Below, piece by piece: positions 1 to 5,442 of a DNA stretch of 28,116 nucleotides. The notes beneath the pieces were generated by a model. That model saw only the letters and a list, made by a program, of their open reading frames with translations. It was not told where the DNA came from and made no database searches. This DNA is from a virus, in IMG/VR virus record IMGVR_UViG_3300027851_000104, positions 1 to 28,116 of that record, one strand, 5' to 3'. Position 1 is the stretch's first letter. Every line of letters starts with the position of its first letter. The position numbers and the translations under genes are program-made.

Positions 1-2
1 TC

Positions 3-164
3 AACGAGTACTTCGAGGTGCTGCTTATCCACCTGCACGTCGATGGAGGCGCAGAGGCAGCCACCAGAAAAGCCATCGTGCGGGCTGCTGCGTCTATGGC
101 ACCCGAAGGAGTAGAAGCCGCCCACGGCATCACACCGGCCACGGTCGAGAAAGAGGGGGAGTGA
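3..164 (+). CDS. 3' end of an early phage gene, product unknown (partial)
   Basis: An open frame runs from the window edge to TGA at 162-164, giving the last 53 residues of a protein whose start lies outside the window. The visible part reads like a real, charged and Ala-rich helical protein (LLIHLHVDGGAEAATRKAIV near its start), but I do not recognise the family. Its stop overlaps the ATG of the next gene as TGATG, and an AGGGGG stretch just before the overlap would serve as that gene's ribosome binding site. This places it in the same early operon as the excisionase-like gene. No function can be given. Confidence 0.6.
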   Translation, partial: NEYFEVLLIHLHVDGGAEAATRKAIVRAAASMAPEGVEAAHGITPATVEKEGE

Positions 165-457
165 TGCTGTTCATCTGCGATTTTTCATCAGGTCTTGACG
201 ACATGCCACGCAAGGACCAGCGCGACATTGGCAAGGTGCTTCGCGTGCTGGACAAGTGCGGCAGGTTCAGCGTGTTTGAGGCCACCGATAACCAGACCAT
301 CGCCACCACGATGACCAGGCTTTGCCACAGCGACCTGATCGAAACCGACAACTCGTGCGGCTATCCGTGGACCATGGTCAAGCTGACCGAAGCCGGGAAA
401 CGCCACCTTGAAGATCAAGCGGCCACACCCGCCAAAGGAGCCTCAGATGCCAACTGA
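164..457 (+). CDS. Small winged-helix-like early protein, function unknown
   Basis: A 97-residue protein. I chose ATG 164, which overlaps the upstream stop (TGATG) and sits a few bases after AGGGGG; GTG 161 would add one residue. After about 14 residues it has a helix-rich stretch (DIGKVLRVLDKCGRFSVFEA), a second helix with TIATTMTRL, a beta-hairpin-like part (CGYPWTMVKLT) and a final EAGKRHL helix. That order, ending in LTEAG-, is what winged-helix DNA-binding proteins usually show, so a small regulator is plausible. This rests on pattern only. The gene is in the middle of the plus-strand early operon and its last 11 bases overlap the next gene. Confidence 0.7.
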   Translation: MLFICDFSSGLDDMPRKDQRDIGKVLRVLDKCGRFSVFEATDNQTIATTMTRLCHSDLIETDNSCGYPWTMVKLTEAGKRHLEDQAATPAKGASDAN

Positions 458-830
458 CGCCCAACGCCGAAACCTTGCCAGCGCTCACCACGTAGAGGTT
501 CAGGCTCTGAACGACCTCATCACCCGACTGCGCTTTGCATTGGGCGACCCGGACGGCAAGATGAACGACGCGCAACTGACGCGCCGCGCCCATGAGGTGC
601 ACCAGAAGGCCGACAAGTGGGACGACTGGCACGAGGCGCAAAACGAAATCGAAACCAAGATGCCGGAAGGATGGCGGTTCGTGCTCGATTGCTCACCTGG
701 CGACTGGTCGCTTGACTTGGTGGACCCGGACGGCAACCACGTCGAGTTCGACCACGACTGCGATAGCACCGCTCAGATGATCCGCAGCGCCATAGACGCA
801 GCCATTGCCAGCACACAGGAGCAGACATGA
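447..830 (+). CDS. Hypothetical early phage protein, 127 aa
   Basis: The start ATG at 447 is preceded by AAAGGAG at good spacing, so I prefer it to the in-frame start at 408. The protein begins with a helical half (DAQRRNLASAHHVEVQALNDLI, then RRAHEVHQKADKWDDWHEA) and continues with a strand-rich half (GWRFVLDCSPGDWSLDLVDPDG) that ends in an acidic patch with FDHDCD. No catalytic motif is recognisable. It overlaps the preceding gene by 11 bases and the following one by ATGA (827-830), so it is translated as part of one early operon. Function unknown. Confidence 0.75.
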   Translation: MPTDAQRRNLASAHHVEVQALNDLITRLRFALGDPDGKMNDAQLTRRAHEVHQKADKWDDWHEAQNEIETKMPEGWRFVLDCSPGDWSLDLVDPDGNHVEFDHDCDSTAQMIRSAIDAAIASTQEQT

Positions 831-988
831 CCACAGAGAGAACCTGCGATGACGGATGCAACGGCTGCGATGAGTGCATCGATGATGACTACGACGATGA
901 GTGCGAGCGCTGCCACAGCGACGGGCGCGACCCGATGACCGACTACCTGTTGCCATGCCCGCTTTGCCAAGGAGAACAACGGCCATGA
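827..988 (+). CDS. Tiny Cys/Asp-rich putative zinc-binding protein, 53 aa
   Basis: This 53-residue ORF begins in an ATGA overlap with the upstream gene and ends in an ATGA overlap with the downstream excisionase-like gene, which supports it as genuine despite its size. It has eight cysteines: four spaced C-x3-C-x2-C-x2-C near the N-terminus, a CERCH pair in the middle and CPLC at the end. A run of aspartates (IDDDYDDE) lies between the first and second groups. Two CxxC knuckles separated by about 20 residues would suit a zinc ribbon similar to small phage zinc-finger proteins, while the acidic run could mimic DNA. Both ideas are inference; the family is not recognised. Confidence 0.7.
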   Translation: MTTERTCDDGCNGCDECIDDDYDDECERCHSDGRDPMTDYLLPCPLCQGEQRP

Positions 989-1260
989 CCGATACCATCG
1001 ACGCAACCCAGTGCGCCGAGCTGCTGCGCTGCACAGTCGGCCAGGTCATGGAGCTTGCGCGAACCGGAGAGATTCCAGGCATCAAGCCGGGGCGCGAGTG
1101 GGTGTTTGTTCGCTCCGATCTGCTGACTTACCTCGCAGAGCGCGCACGCTCCGAAGCCCAGGAGCGCCGCGCCAAACGAGCACCAGCGGCCAACGATCTG
1201 CCGAAGATCAAGCCGCGTCGGCAGACCCCGCCTGTGCTGCCTTTCCGGGCTCAGGCATAG
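985..1260 (+). CDS. xis: Excisionase-like helix-turn-helix protein
   Basis: This 91-residue protein has an N-terminal MerR-like/HTH_17 DNA-binding domain (about residues 5-55): ATQCAELLRCTVGQVMELAR is the HTH, followed by the wing-like stretch IPGIKPGREWVFVRSDLLTYL. This is the signature of excisionase-family proteins that bend DNA at attP and steer integrase toward excision. The remaining 35 residues are basic and Pro-rich. It is the last gene of the plus-strand early operon, coupled by ATGA to the gene before it. Its final 53 bases overlap the 3' end of the integrase on the other strand. Proximity to int supports the role, but HTH_17 proteins can also be ordinary regulators. Confidence 0.75.
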   Translation: MTDTIDATQCAELLRCTVGQVMELARTGEIPGIKPGREWVFVRSDLLTYLAERARSEAQERRAKRAPAANDLPKIKPRRQTPPVLPFRAQA

Positions 1261-2428
1261 CCCATATCCGTTGCGCCAGATCAGCACCTCGGAAGCTGGC
1301 ATACCGCTGGGCCATGGTCGAATTTGCAGACCACCCCATGACGCGGTTGATCTCTTCAAGCCGGAACATCCAGTTCCCGGTCGCGTCCCGCAACTCAAGC
1401 CATCTGCAGGTCGCCTCGTGCCTCAGATCGTGCTCGTGCAGCCCATGGCACCCAGCGTACTCGAACGCGATGCGGAAGCGGTCTGACAGCCGTTGCGTCA
1501 CCTTCTTGAGCGTCATTCCCGGTTCTTCGTCCATGAATGGGAACAGGTAGGCGCCTGGCAGCATGGATCTGGTGGACAGGTAGACCGCCAGCGCGCGATG
1601 CACCTCGGTTCGCATGGGGACATCACGGTACGCCACCTTGCCGCGCCATTGCTTGGACGACTTCACGCGCATCACCTTGCTGTCCATGTCCACCTGGCCA
1701 CGGGTCAGCGTGTATGCCTCTCGCAGTCTCAGGCCGCTGTAGACGATCACCATGAACATGGTCAGCAGCGCATTGCCACCAGTCAGCATCAACCCGCGCT
1801 CACGGTCCTCCCGCTGGTGGCCGGACAAGACGGCGACGATGCGATCTTCTTCGCCCGGGTGAAGCCTGCGGTCCCGCGCCACGTCCACCTTCACCACCTT
1901 GTCGGATGCCAGCACCAGTGCGCGGTCTATCTCGCTGTAGGTGCTGTAACCCTTCGGCAGCAGCTTCACCGGGTTCTGGATCACCAAGTCGGGGTTGTTT
2001 CGCAGGTGTTCATCAATCGACCGGCCAAGCGCCTGAACTCGGTGCCTGATCGAGTTCGGTGCCAGGTTCTTGCCGGTCTTGAGCCACTGCACGTAGCGCA
2101 TCAACCATGCGTAGTTCGCATCAGCGAGCCGGACATCGCCAACCTCGGTGAACAGCGACCCCAGTGAGGACTGCTGGCTGGGCGCCGCAAGCCCGCTTGA
2201 GGCCCATGCACGAACGATGAAACCAAGCGTCTTGCCTTGCACCGTGATCGGCTTGAGCAGTTCAGCAGGAGGCTGCACGCCGGCCATCTTCATCGTCAGC
2301 CACTGCTGCGCGTAGGCGTTCGCATCGGCTTCGGTGTCGAATGTGAAATACCGCCGCCCGCCTGGCAGTGACGGGTGACGCAACCCGATCTCCCACTTGC
2401 CGGAAGGCTTCTGTCTTGCTCTTGCCAT
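1208..2428 (-). CDS. int: Tyrosine-recombinase integrase
   Basis: A 406-residue site-specific recombinase that would insert the phage into the host chromosome at attP/attB. The N-terminus (about 1-45, GKWEIGLRHPSLPGG...YFTFDTEADANAYA) resembles the arm-binding domain of phage integrases, and a core-binding SAM-like helical domain follows at about 65-160. The catalytic domain shows the expected residues: R234 in SGLRLRE, H333 and R336 in HDLRH, W366 in the position usually held by His, and nucleophile Y376 in AQRYASF. The start ATG at 2428 has AGGGAG upstream. The gene faces the excisionase gene and the two overlap by 53 bases. Its upstream side carries the putative attP. Length and motifs are normal, so it looks active. 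Confidence 0.95.
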   Translation of the reverse strand: MARARQKPSGKWEIGLRHPSLPGGRRYFTFDTEADANAYAQQWLTMKMAGVQPPAELLKPITVQGKTLGFIVRAWASSGLAAPSQQSSLGSLFTEVGDVRLADANYAWLMRYVQWLKTGKNLAPNSIRHRVQALGRSIDEHLRNNPDLVIQNPVKLLPKGYSTYSEIDRALVLASDKVVKVDVARDRRLHPGEEDRIVAVLSGHQREDRERGLMLTGGNALLTMFMVIVYSGLRLREAYTLTRGQVDMDSKVMRVKSSKQWRGKVAYRDVPMRTEVHRALAVYLSTRSMLPGAYLFPFMDEEPGMTLKKVTQRLSDRFRIAFEYAGCHGLHEHDLRHEATCRWLELRDATGNWMFRLEEINRVMGWSANSTMAQRYASFRGADLAQRIWAMPEPGKAAQAGSADAA

Positions 2429-2481
2429 GATCCCACTCCCTACTTGCTCGGACGGCTATCTTATCCACCGGCCGGCGTTTC

Positions 2482-2502
2482 AGCCGCCATTTCGTGGCGG
2501 CT
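2482..2502. promoter_or_regulatory. Perfect 8-bp inverted repeat upstream of int
   Basis: AGCCGCCA at 2482-2489 and TGGCGGCT at 2495-2502 form a perfect dyad with a 5-base spacer (TTTCG). It lies about 55-75 bases before the integrase start codon and shares its half-site with the arm-type repeats. It could be a protein-binding dyad that lets Int or Xis control int transcription, or a hairpin in the int leader. No run of T follows it in the int direction, so it is not a typical terminator. Confidence 0.5.
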
Positions 2503-2553
2503 TTCAGCGACTTGAGTGGTATTCGAGGCAAACGAATTCAAGCAAAGCAATTG

Positions 2554-2566
2554 CAAGTTGTTGATT
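2554..2566 (-). promoter_or_regulatory. Candidate IHF-binding site in attP
   Basis: Read on the minus strand this is AATCAACAACTTG, which matches the IHF consensus WATCAANNNNTTR at every fixed position. It lies in AT-rich DNA between the arm-type repeats. IHF bends DNA in many phage attP sites to bring arm and core sites together, so position and match both fit. A single 13-base match can arise by chance. Confidence 0.5.
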
Positions 2567-2675
2567 TTGTTCAGGTTTGTTTTTCAGCCGCTGTCTGCGT
2601 GTTGGCTACAAGATCGAATTAATACAAATGAAATCAATGGCCTGATTCAATAGCCGCCATTTCAGCCGCCAAATG

Positions 2676-2706
2676 AAAAAGCCCGCCAGTCCGAAGACCA
2701 GCGGGC
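2676..2706 (-). terminator. Intrinsic terminator at the end of the late operon
   Basis: On the minus strand GCCCGC pairs with GCGGGC (2701-2706 with 2681-2686), extended by an inner GTC/GAC pairing around a short loop, and the stem is followed by TTTTT (2680-2676). It lies about 45 bases beyond the stop of the last late gene and before attP, so it would stop leftward late transcription before it enters attP and int. Confidence 0.8.
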
Positions 2707-2750
2707 AAAATCCGGCGCTCTCAGGACCGGACTGGAGACATCTGCGGAAA

Positions 2751-3323
2751 CTATTCTGTGGCGCGGAGCTTGTCGGCGGCGGCTCTGTCCAGCGCTGCGG
2801 GGTCGTTGCGGGTTCCGACCAGGTCGCGCAACAGGTTGTTGTTCTCGCGCTGCTCGGTGGTGGCTCGGTTGGTGCTCAGGCGGAAGCGCTCGTTGTCGGC
2901 TTCCATCTGGCGTTTGAAGCGCGCGCCGGCCCGGTTCTCGCGGTAGAGGTCGACACCGAGTTCCAGGATGTTCGACTCGCCAAGCATCAGTTCCACGGCG
3001 CCTTTCTTGCGTGCGACGGTACAGCCGATCTTCGGGCCGCCCTGGCCAGCCTTAACGGCCAGCAGTAGGATCGCGCCGAACTGCGTCTTTTCGTTCCCGG
3101 CTGTCAGCGCTGCCTCCAGTGCCTTGCTGTCGGCCACGATGGCATCCTTCTGGGCGCCGACTTCGGTGCGGCAGTGCTTGAGGTAGTTGGTGTAGTCGGT
3201 GTCCGGGCCGGTGAAGGCATCCGTGGCAGCGGCGGCCACCGTGGTCAGGGCTTCGCCCCCTGGGATTCCGGCGCAGCCGGTGAGGCCAAGCGCGAGGGCC
3301 GCGAGAATCAGAAAGCGTTTCAT
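2751..3323 (-). CDS. Phage lipoprotein of unknown function, last gene of the late operon
   Basis: This 190-residue protein starts with a basic residue pair and a hydrophobic stretch ending in the lipobox L-T-G-C (Cys17), so it should be exported and lipid-anchored in the envelope. Much of the rest is predicted helical; the last 70 residues (around QMEADNERFRLSTNRATTEQ) could form a coiled coil. ATG 3323 is preceded by AAGGA. It follows the lysis genes and precedes the operon terminator. An outer-membrane spanin role is possible but it is much longer than an Rz1 protein and no Rz partner is seen. Superinfection exclusion from the envelope is an alternative. The family is not recognised. Confidence 0.8.
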   Translation of the reverse strand: MKRFLILAALALGLTGCAGIPGGEALTTVAAAATDAFTGPDTDYTNYLKHCRTEVGAQKDAIVADSKALEAALTAGNEKTQFGAILLLAVKAGQGGPKIGCTVARKKGAVELMLGESNILELGVDLYRENRAGARFKRQMEADNERFRLSTNRATTEQRENNNLLRDLVGTRNDPAALDRAAADKLRATE

Positions 3324-3363
3324 GGTTGGTCCTTCAGGGTGGTGGTTGGGGTGATGAATAGGG

Positions 3364-3780
3364 TCATGGCGCGGTCAACACGGATGTGTCGTGCATCTGC
3401 ATGTAGGTGCCGCCGAACCATCGCACCGCGGCATAGACCCACTGAGCTCGGACGGCCTCCCAGCGCGCGCCGTCTTTGATCAGGATGTCTCGCAGCAGGC
3501 GATCGGCTATCACTCGGTCATCTGTGGCCACTACGCCGAGCCTGATCAACTGGTAAAGCGCGTCGTGCACCAGACTTGCGCGGACGAAGCTCTTGGTGTT
3601 TATGGCCGGGCCGCTGGCTCCGTCCCATGCGTAGCCGGCCTTGACGAACAGAACGCCATCGTTTCCCATCGTCACGAAGCGGTTTCCACCGGGCGCAATT
3701 GGATTGATGCCAGTTGGCCACTCGAAGTTTTCCTCGGTTTGGTAGAGGTAGCCTTCGGTGTAGTGCAGGACGGGCCCCAT
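3364..3780 (-). CDS. DUF1353-family phage protein
   Basis: A 138-residue protein with the core pattern of DUF1353: an early strand-rich part, then GYAWDGASGP, then RASLVHDALYQL, in which the Asp and the His-Asp pair are characteristic. The family is common in phages and prophages close to lysis or tail genes and has no established activity; conserved Asp/His residues have suggested a metal-binding or hydrolytic fold, which I cannot test here. It starts one base after the stop of the endolysin gene and lies between it and the lipoprotein gene, so it is cotranscribed with the lysis cassette. Confidence 0.8.
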   Translation of the reverse strand: MGPVLHYTEGYLYQTEENFEWPTGINPIAPGGNRFVTMGNDGVLFVKAGYAWDGASGPAINTKSFVRASLVHDALYQLIRLGVVATDDRVIADRLLRDILIKDGARWEAVRAQWVYAAVRWFGGTYMQMHDTSVLTAP

Positions 3781-3781
3781 G

Positions 3782-4270
3782 TCATCCCTCCAGCATGTCG
3801 GCGATGCGCCGGGCCCAGCCGCGCGAGAAGTGCGGCCAGGTCTTCAGGTCGGTCATGAAGCGCAGGCGCTGCGACAGCATCCGGCGCAGGACAAAATCAG
3901 GCGTCGATGCGCGAGCCATCATGATGGTCTGCGATCCGATCACGCCGTCGTCCCTGGCGCCGATGGCGCGCTGCAGCCACTTTGCGGACTGCGCCACCCC
4001 GCTGTTGACGGCGGCGTCGAAGCAGGCATGGCGCAGGGCAGGCGGAAGTTCATCGGCGCGCAGCGGTGACCAGTAGCTTGCGTGGTAGACCCGTTTGGCC
4101 TCGGACTCCGGGAACTCGCGCATGTCGCCGACATAGCCGGCCGCGCGCGCCACGCGCTCCGTGACTCCCCAGCGGGTTGCCCCACCAGGGTCTGCAGGGT
4201 GGTCAACATAGCCGCCCTCGGTGCCCAACAGCACGCGGAAGCATTCGTCAAAACTGGTCGGCGTGCTCAT
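3782..4270 (-). CDS. Endolysin, glycoside hydrolase family 108 muramidase
   Basis: A 162-residue peptidoglycan hydrolase that would cleave the glycan chain at the end of infection. The N-terminal GH108 domain carries the family signature EGGYVDHPADPGG-TRWGVT, with catalytic Glu18. The C-terminal half (DAAVNSGVAQSAKWLQRAIG, then DDGVIGSQT) matches the peptidoglycan-binding domain PG_binding_3 usually found behind GH108. There is no signal peptide or N-terminal membrane anchor, so release should depend on a holin. Its ATG overlaps the stop of the upstream membrane protein gene (ATGA). Length and motif order are normal for the family. Confidence 0.93.
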   Translation of the reverse strand: MSTPTSFDECFRVLLGTEGGYVDHPADPGGATRWGVTERVARAAGYVGDMREFPESEAKRVYHASYWSPLRADELPPALRHACFDAAVNSGVAQSAKWLQRAIGARDDGVIGSQTIMMARASTPDFVLRRMLSQRLRFMTDLKTWPHFSRGWARRIADMLEG

Positions 4271-4641
4271 GGCTTGTCGTCCAAGTCGGCCCAGTCGCTT
4301 TTCAGCATGTCGGACAGGTCGTCAACGATCCGCGCAGGCCCCTTGCATCCATCACGGCTGCGGCGCAGGTTGCCCAACAAATGGGCGCGCCAGACAATGC
4401 CGGCGCAGGTGATGGCCAAGCCCACGCGGAGCGACAGACCGGCGTTCACCCAGCCTTGAGCGGGCGCGTGCTCCTGCATCGAGAGGAACAGGCTGGCCAG
4501 CAGCGACATGCACACGAAGATCAGGCCGATCTTGATGACCACACCTTCCTTGATGTCGTTGCGCATGATCACCGCCACCAGTACCGCCACCACGAACATC
4601 GAGGACAGCACGCTGATCATCTGCATGGTTGGAGACAGCAT
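4267..4641 (-). CDS. Three-span membrane protein, holin or antiholin candidate
   Basis: A 124-residue protein with hydrophobic segments at about 8-26 (VLSSMFVVAVLVAVIM), 35-53 (VIKIGLIFVCMSLLASLFL) and 70-86 (LRVGLAITCAGIVW), followed by a basic stretch (LLGNLRRSR) and an acidic cytoplasmic-looking tail. ATG 4641 is preceded by an ideal AAGGAG. The gene sits between another small membrane protein and the endolysin, overlapping the endolysin start by ATGA. In phage lysis cassettes this position and topology fit a class I-like holin or its antagonist. The family is not recognised from sequence alone. Confidence 0.75.
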   Translation of the reverse strand: MLSPTMQMISVLSSMFVVAVLVAVIMRNDIKEGVVIKIGLIFVCMSLLASLFLSMQEHAPAQGWVNAGLSLRVGLAITCAGIVWRAHLLGNLRRSRDGCKGPARIVDDLSDMLKSDWADLDDKP

Positions 4642-4642
4642 G

Positions 4643-5008
4643 TCAGTCTCCTTTCTTGGACCAAGGGAGGATGTCTGACAGCTTGGTGGTGCGGATCAAC
4701 TCCACAGCCCGTTCACGGCTGGCGTCAACGAGGTTTAGGCCGAACAGTCCGAGTGCAAAGGCCATCACGGACATCATCTCCGGATCGCTGATCGCAAACC
4801 ACGCCGCTAGGGCTGGCGTACCGATGCCCGAGATGACCATTCCGCTCATCGCATTGAAGTACCTCACCCGCCACGTAGCGCCAGGGATGCCGCGCAGGGA
4901 AATCACGGCACCGACAAGACCGATGAAGAAGTGGCTTTGAAAGACCTTGAGGACGAATGCGCCGATGGCACTCATGGCGGTGTAGAAGCTGTTCGGGTCT
5001 TCGTTCAC
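4643..5008 (-). CDS. Putative holin (LydA/holin superfamily III-like)
   Basis: The start is GTG 5008: GGAGG lies upstream and the GTG overlaps the previous stop as GTGA, while the longer open frame upstream reads like a shadow of the neighbouring gene. The 121-residue product has three hydrophobic segments, roughly at 25-40 (SHFFIGLVGAVISL), 52-73 (NAMSGMVISGIGTPALAAWF) and 79-95 (MSVMAFALGLFGLNLV), and a charged C-terminus. The arrangement resembles LydA-type phage holins, which form the membrane lesions that release endolysin. It is followed after one base by a second small membrane protein; which of the two is the holin is not settled. Confidence 0.8.
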   Translation of the reverse strand: MNEDPNSFYTAMSAIGAFVLKVFQSHFFIGLVGAVISLRGIPGATWRVRYFNAMSGMVISGIGTPALAAWFAISDPEMMSVMAFALGLFGLNLVDASRERAVELIRTTKLSDILPWSKKGD

Positions 5009-5433
5009 TGCCCGCCCTCCGGCCAGACCATGGGCGGCAGTTCGGCCAGGAACGCCCCAGGCGTCGGCATGGGGCGCTGGCCAGCCAGCACGGCGGCCAG
5101 GGCCTGCTGTCCCGTCGCGTAGCAGGCATCCATCCACTGTGCAAACGCCTGCCCCTCTGCCTGGAACGGGCCGGTGTAGCCCGCGCGCAGGGCGCAGGTG
5201 ACGCGGTTGTCGTAGCCGCGCTCGCGGGCCTTGGCGTCGATGTAGGCGTCCAGCGCTGCGATGTACTGGGCCTGCAGCTGCTCCGGCGTTGCGGGTGGTA
5301 CGGCGGCCGGGGTGTTGCCAGCGGCCAGCCACGCCTGGTAGGCCTGCCAGTCGCGGTTGCCCGGGTCGTTGGGGATGTGCGCGCCGTCGGTGGTGCGGGT
5401 GACGCCGACTGCGTTTGGGATGATTTGGTACAT
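5005..5433 (-). CDS. Tail fibre assembly-like protein
   Basis: A 142-residue protein right after the tail fibre gene. It opens with a short strand-rich region (MYQIIPNAVGVTRTTDGAHIP) followed by the pattern WQAYQAWLAAGNTP, which is typical of small proteins encoded behind tail fibres and often annotated as fibre assembly chaperones. A long Ala-rich helix (PEQLQAQYIAALDAYIDAKARERGYDN) follows. Function in fibre folding is inferred from position and from this pattern. It overlaps the holin gene by GTGA and starts 9 bases after the fibre gene. Confidence 0.7.
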   Translation of the reverse strand: MYQIIPNAVGVTRTTDGAHIPNDPGNRDWQAYQAWLAAGNTPAAVPPATPEQLQAQYIAALDAYIDAKARERGYDNRVTCALRAGYTGPFQAEGQAFAQWMDACYATGQQALAAVLAGQRPMPTPGAFLAELPPMVWPEGGQ

Positions 5434-5442
5434 GATGAGTCC

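Larger units (their letters stand above)
2478..2671 (+). repeat. Repeated TTTCAGCCGCCA motifs, candidate integrase arm-type sites
   Basis: The 12-mer TTTCAGCCGCCA occurs exactly at 2478-2489 and 2660-2671, with a 10/12 copy at 2582-2593 (TTTCAGCCGCTG). The shorter AGCCGCCA also occurs at 2652-2659, just before the 2660 copy and 12 bases in phase with it, and inverted at 2495-2502. Short direct repeats flanking the crossover region of attP are the usual arm-type binding sites of phage integrases. The assignment to Int rather than Xis or a repressor is inference from position. Confidence 0.6.
2429..2680. other. Putative phage attachment region (attP), AT-rich
   Basis: This stretch directly upstream of the integrase contains no convincing gene and is clearly more AT-rich than the surrounding sequence. 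It holds three same-direction copies of TTTCAGCCGC(CA), an inverted copy, and a perfect IHF consensus. These are the elements expected of an attP site where Int, Xis and IHF assemble. The crossover core cannot be identified without the host attB; the AT-rich stretch around 2520-2640 is the likeliest place. Phage genes lie on both sides, so the site appears intact. From 2707 to the lipoprotein stop near 2751 I see nothing beyond the trailing side of the terminator. Confidence 0.6.

Noticed and set aside
1493-2167. Plus-strand ORF of 224 codons opposite the integrase gene
   Set aside because: Antisense shadow of the integrase, His/Val/Gln-rich and without recognisable features.
2262-2531. Minus-strand ORF of 89 codons overlapping the integrase start and attP
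   Set aside because: It covers the repeats of attP, overlaps int by 167 bases in another frame and is a basic Arg/Ala-rich sequence with no ribosome binding site.
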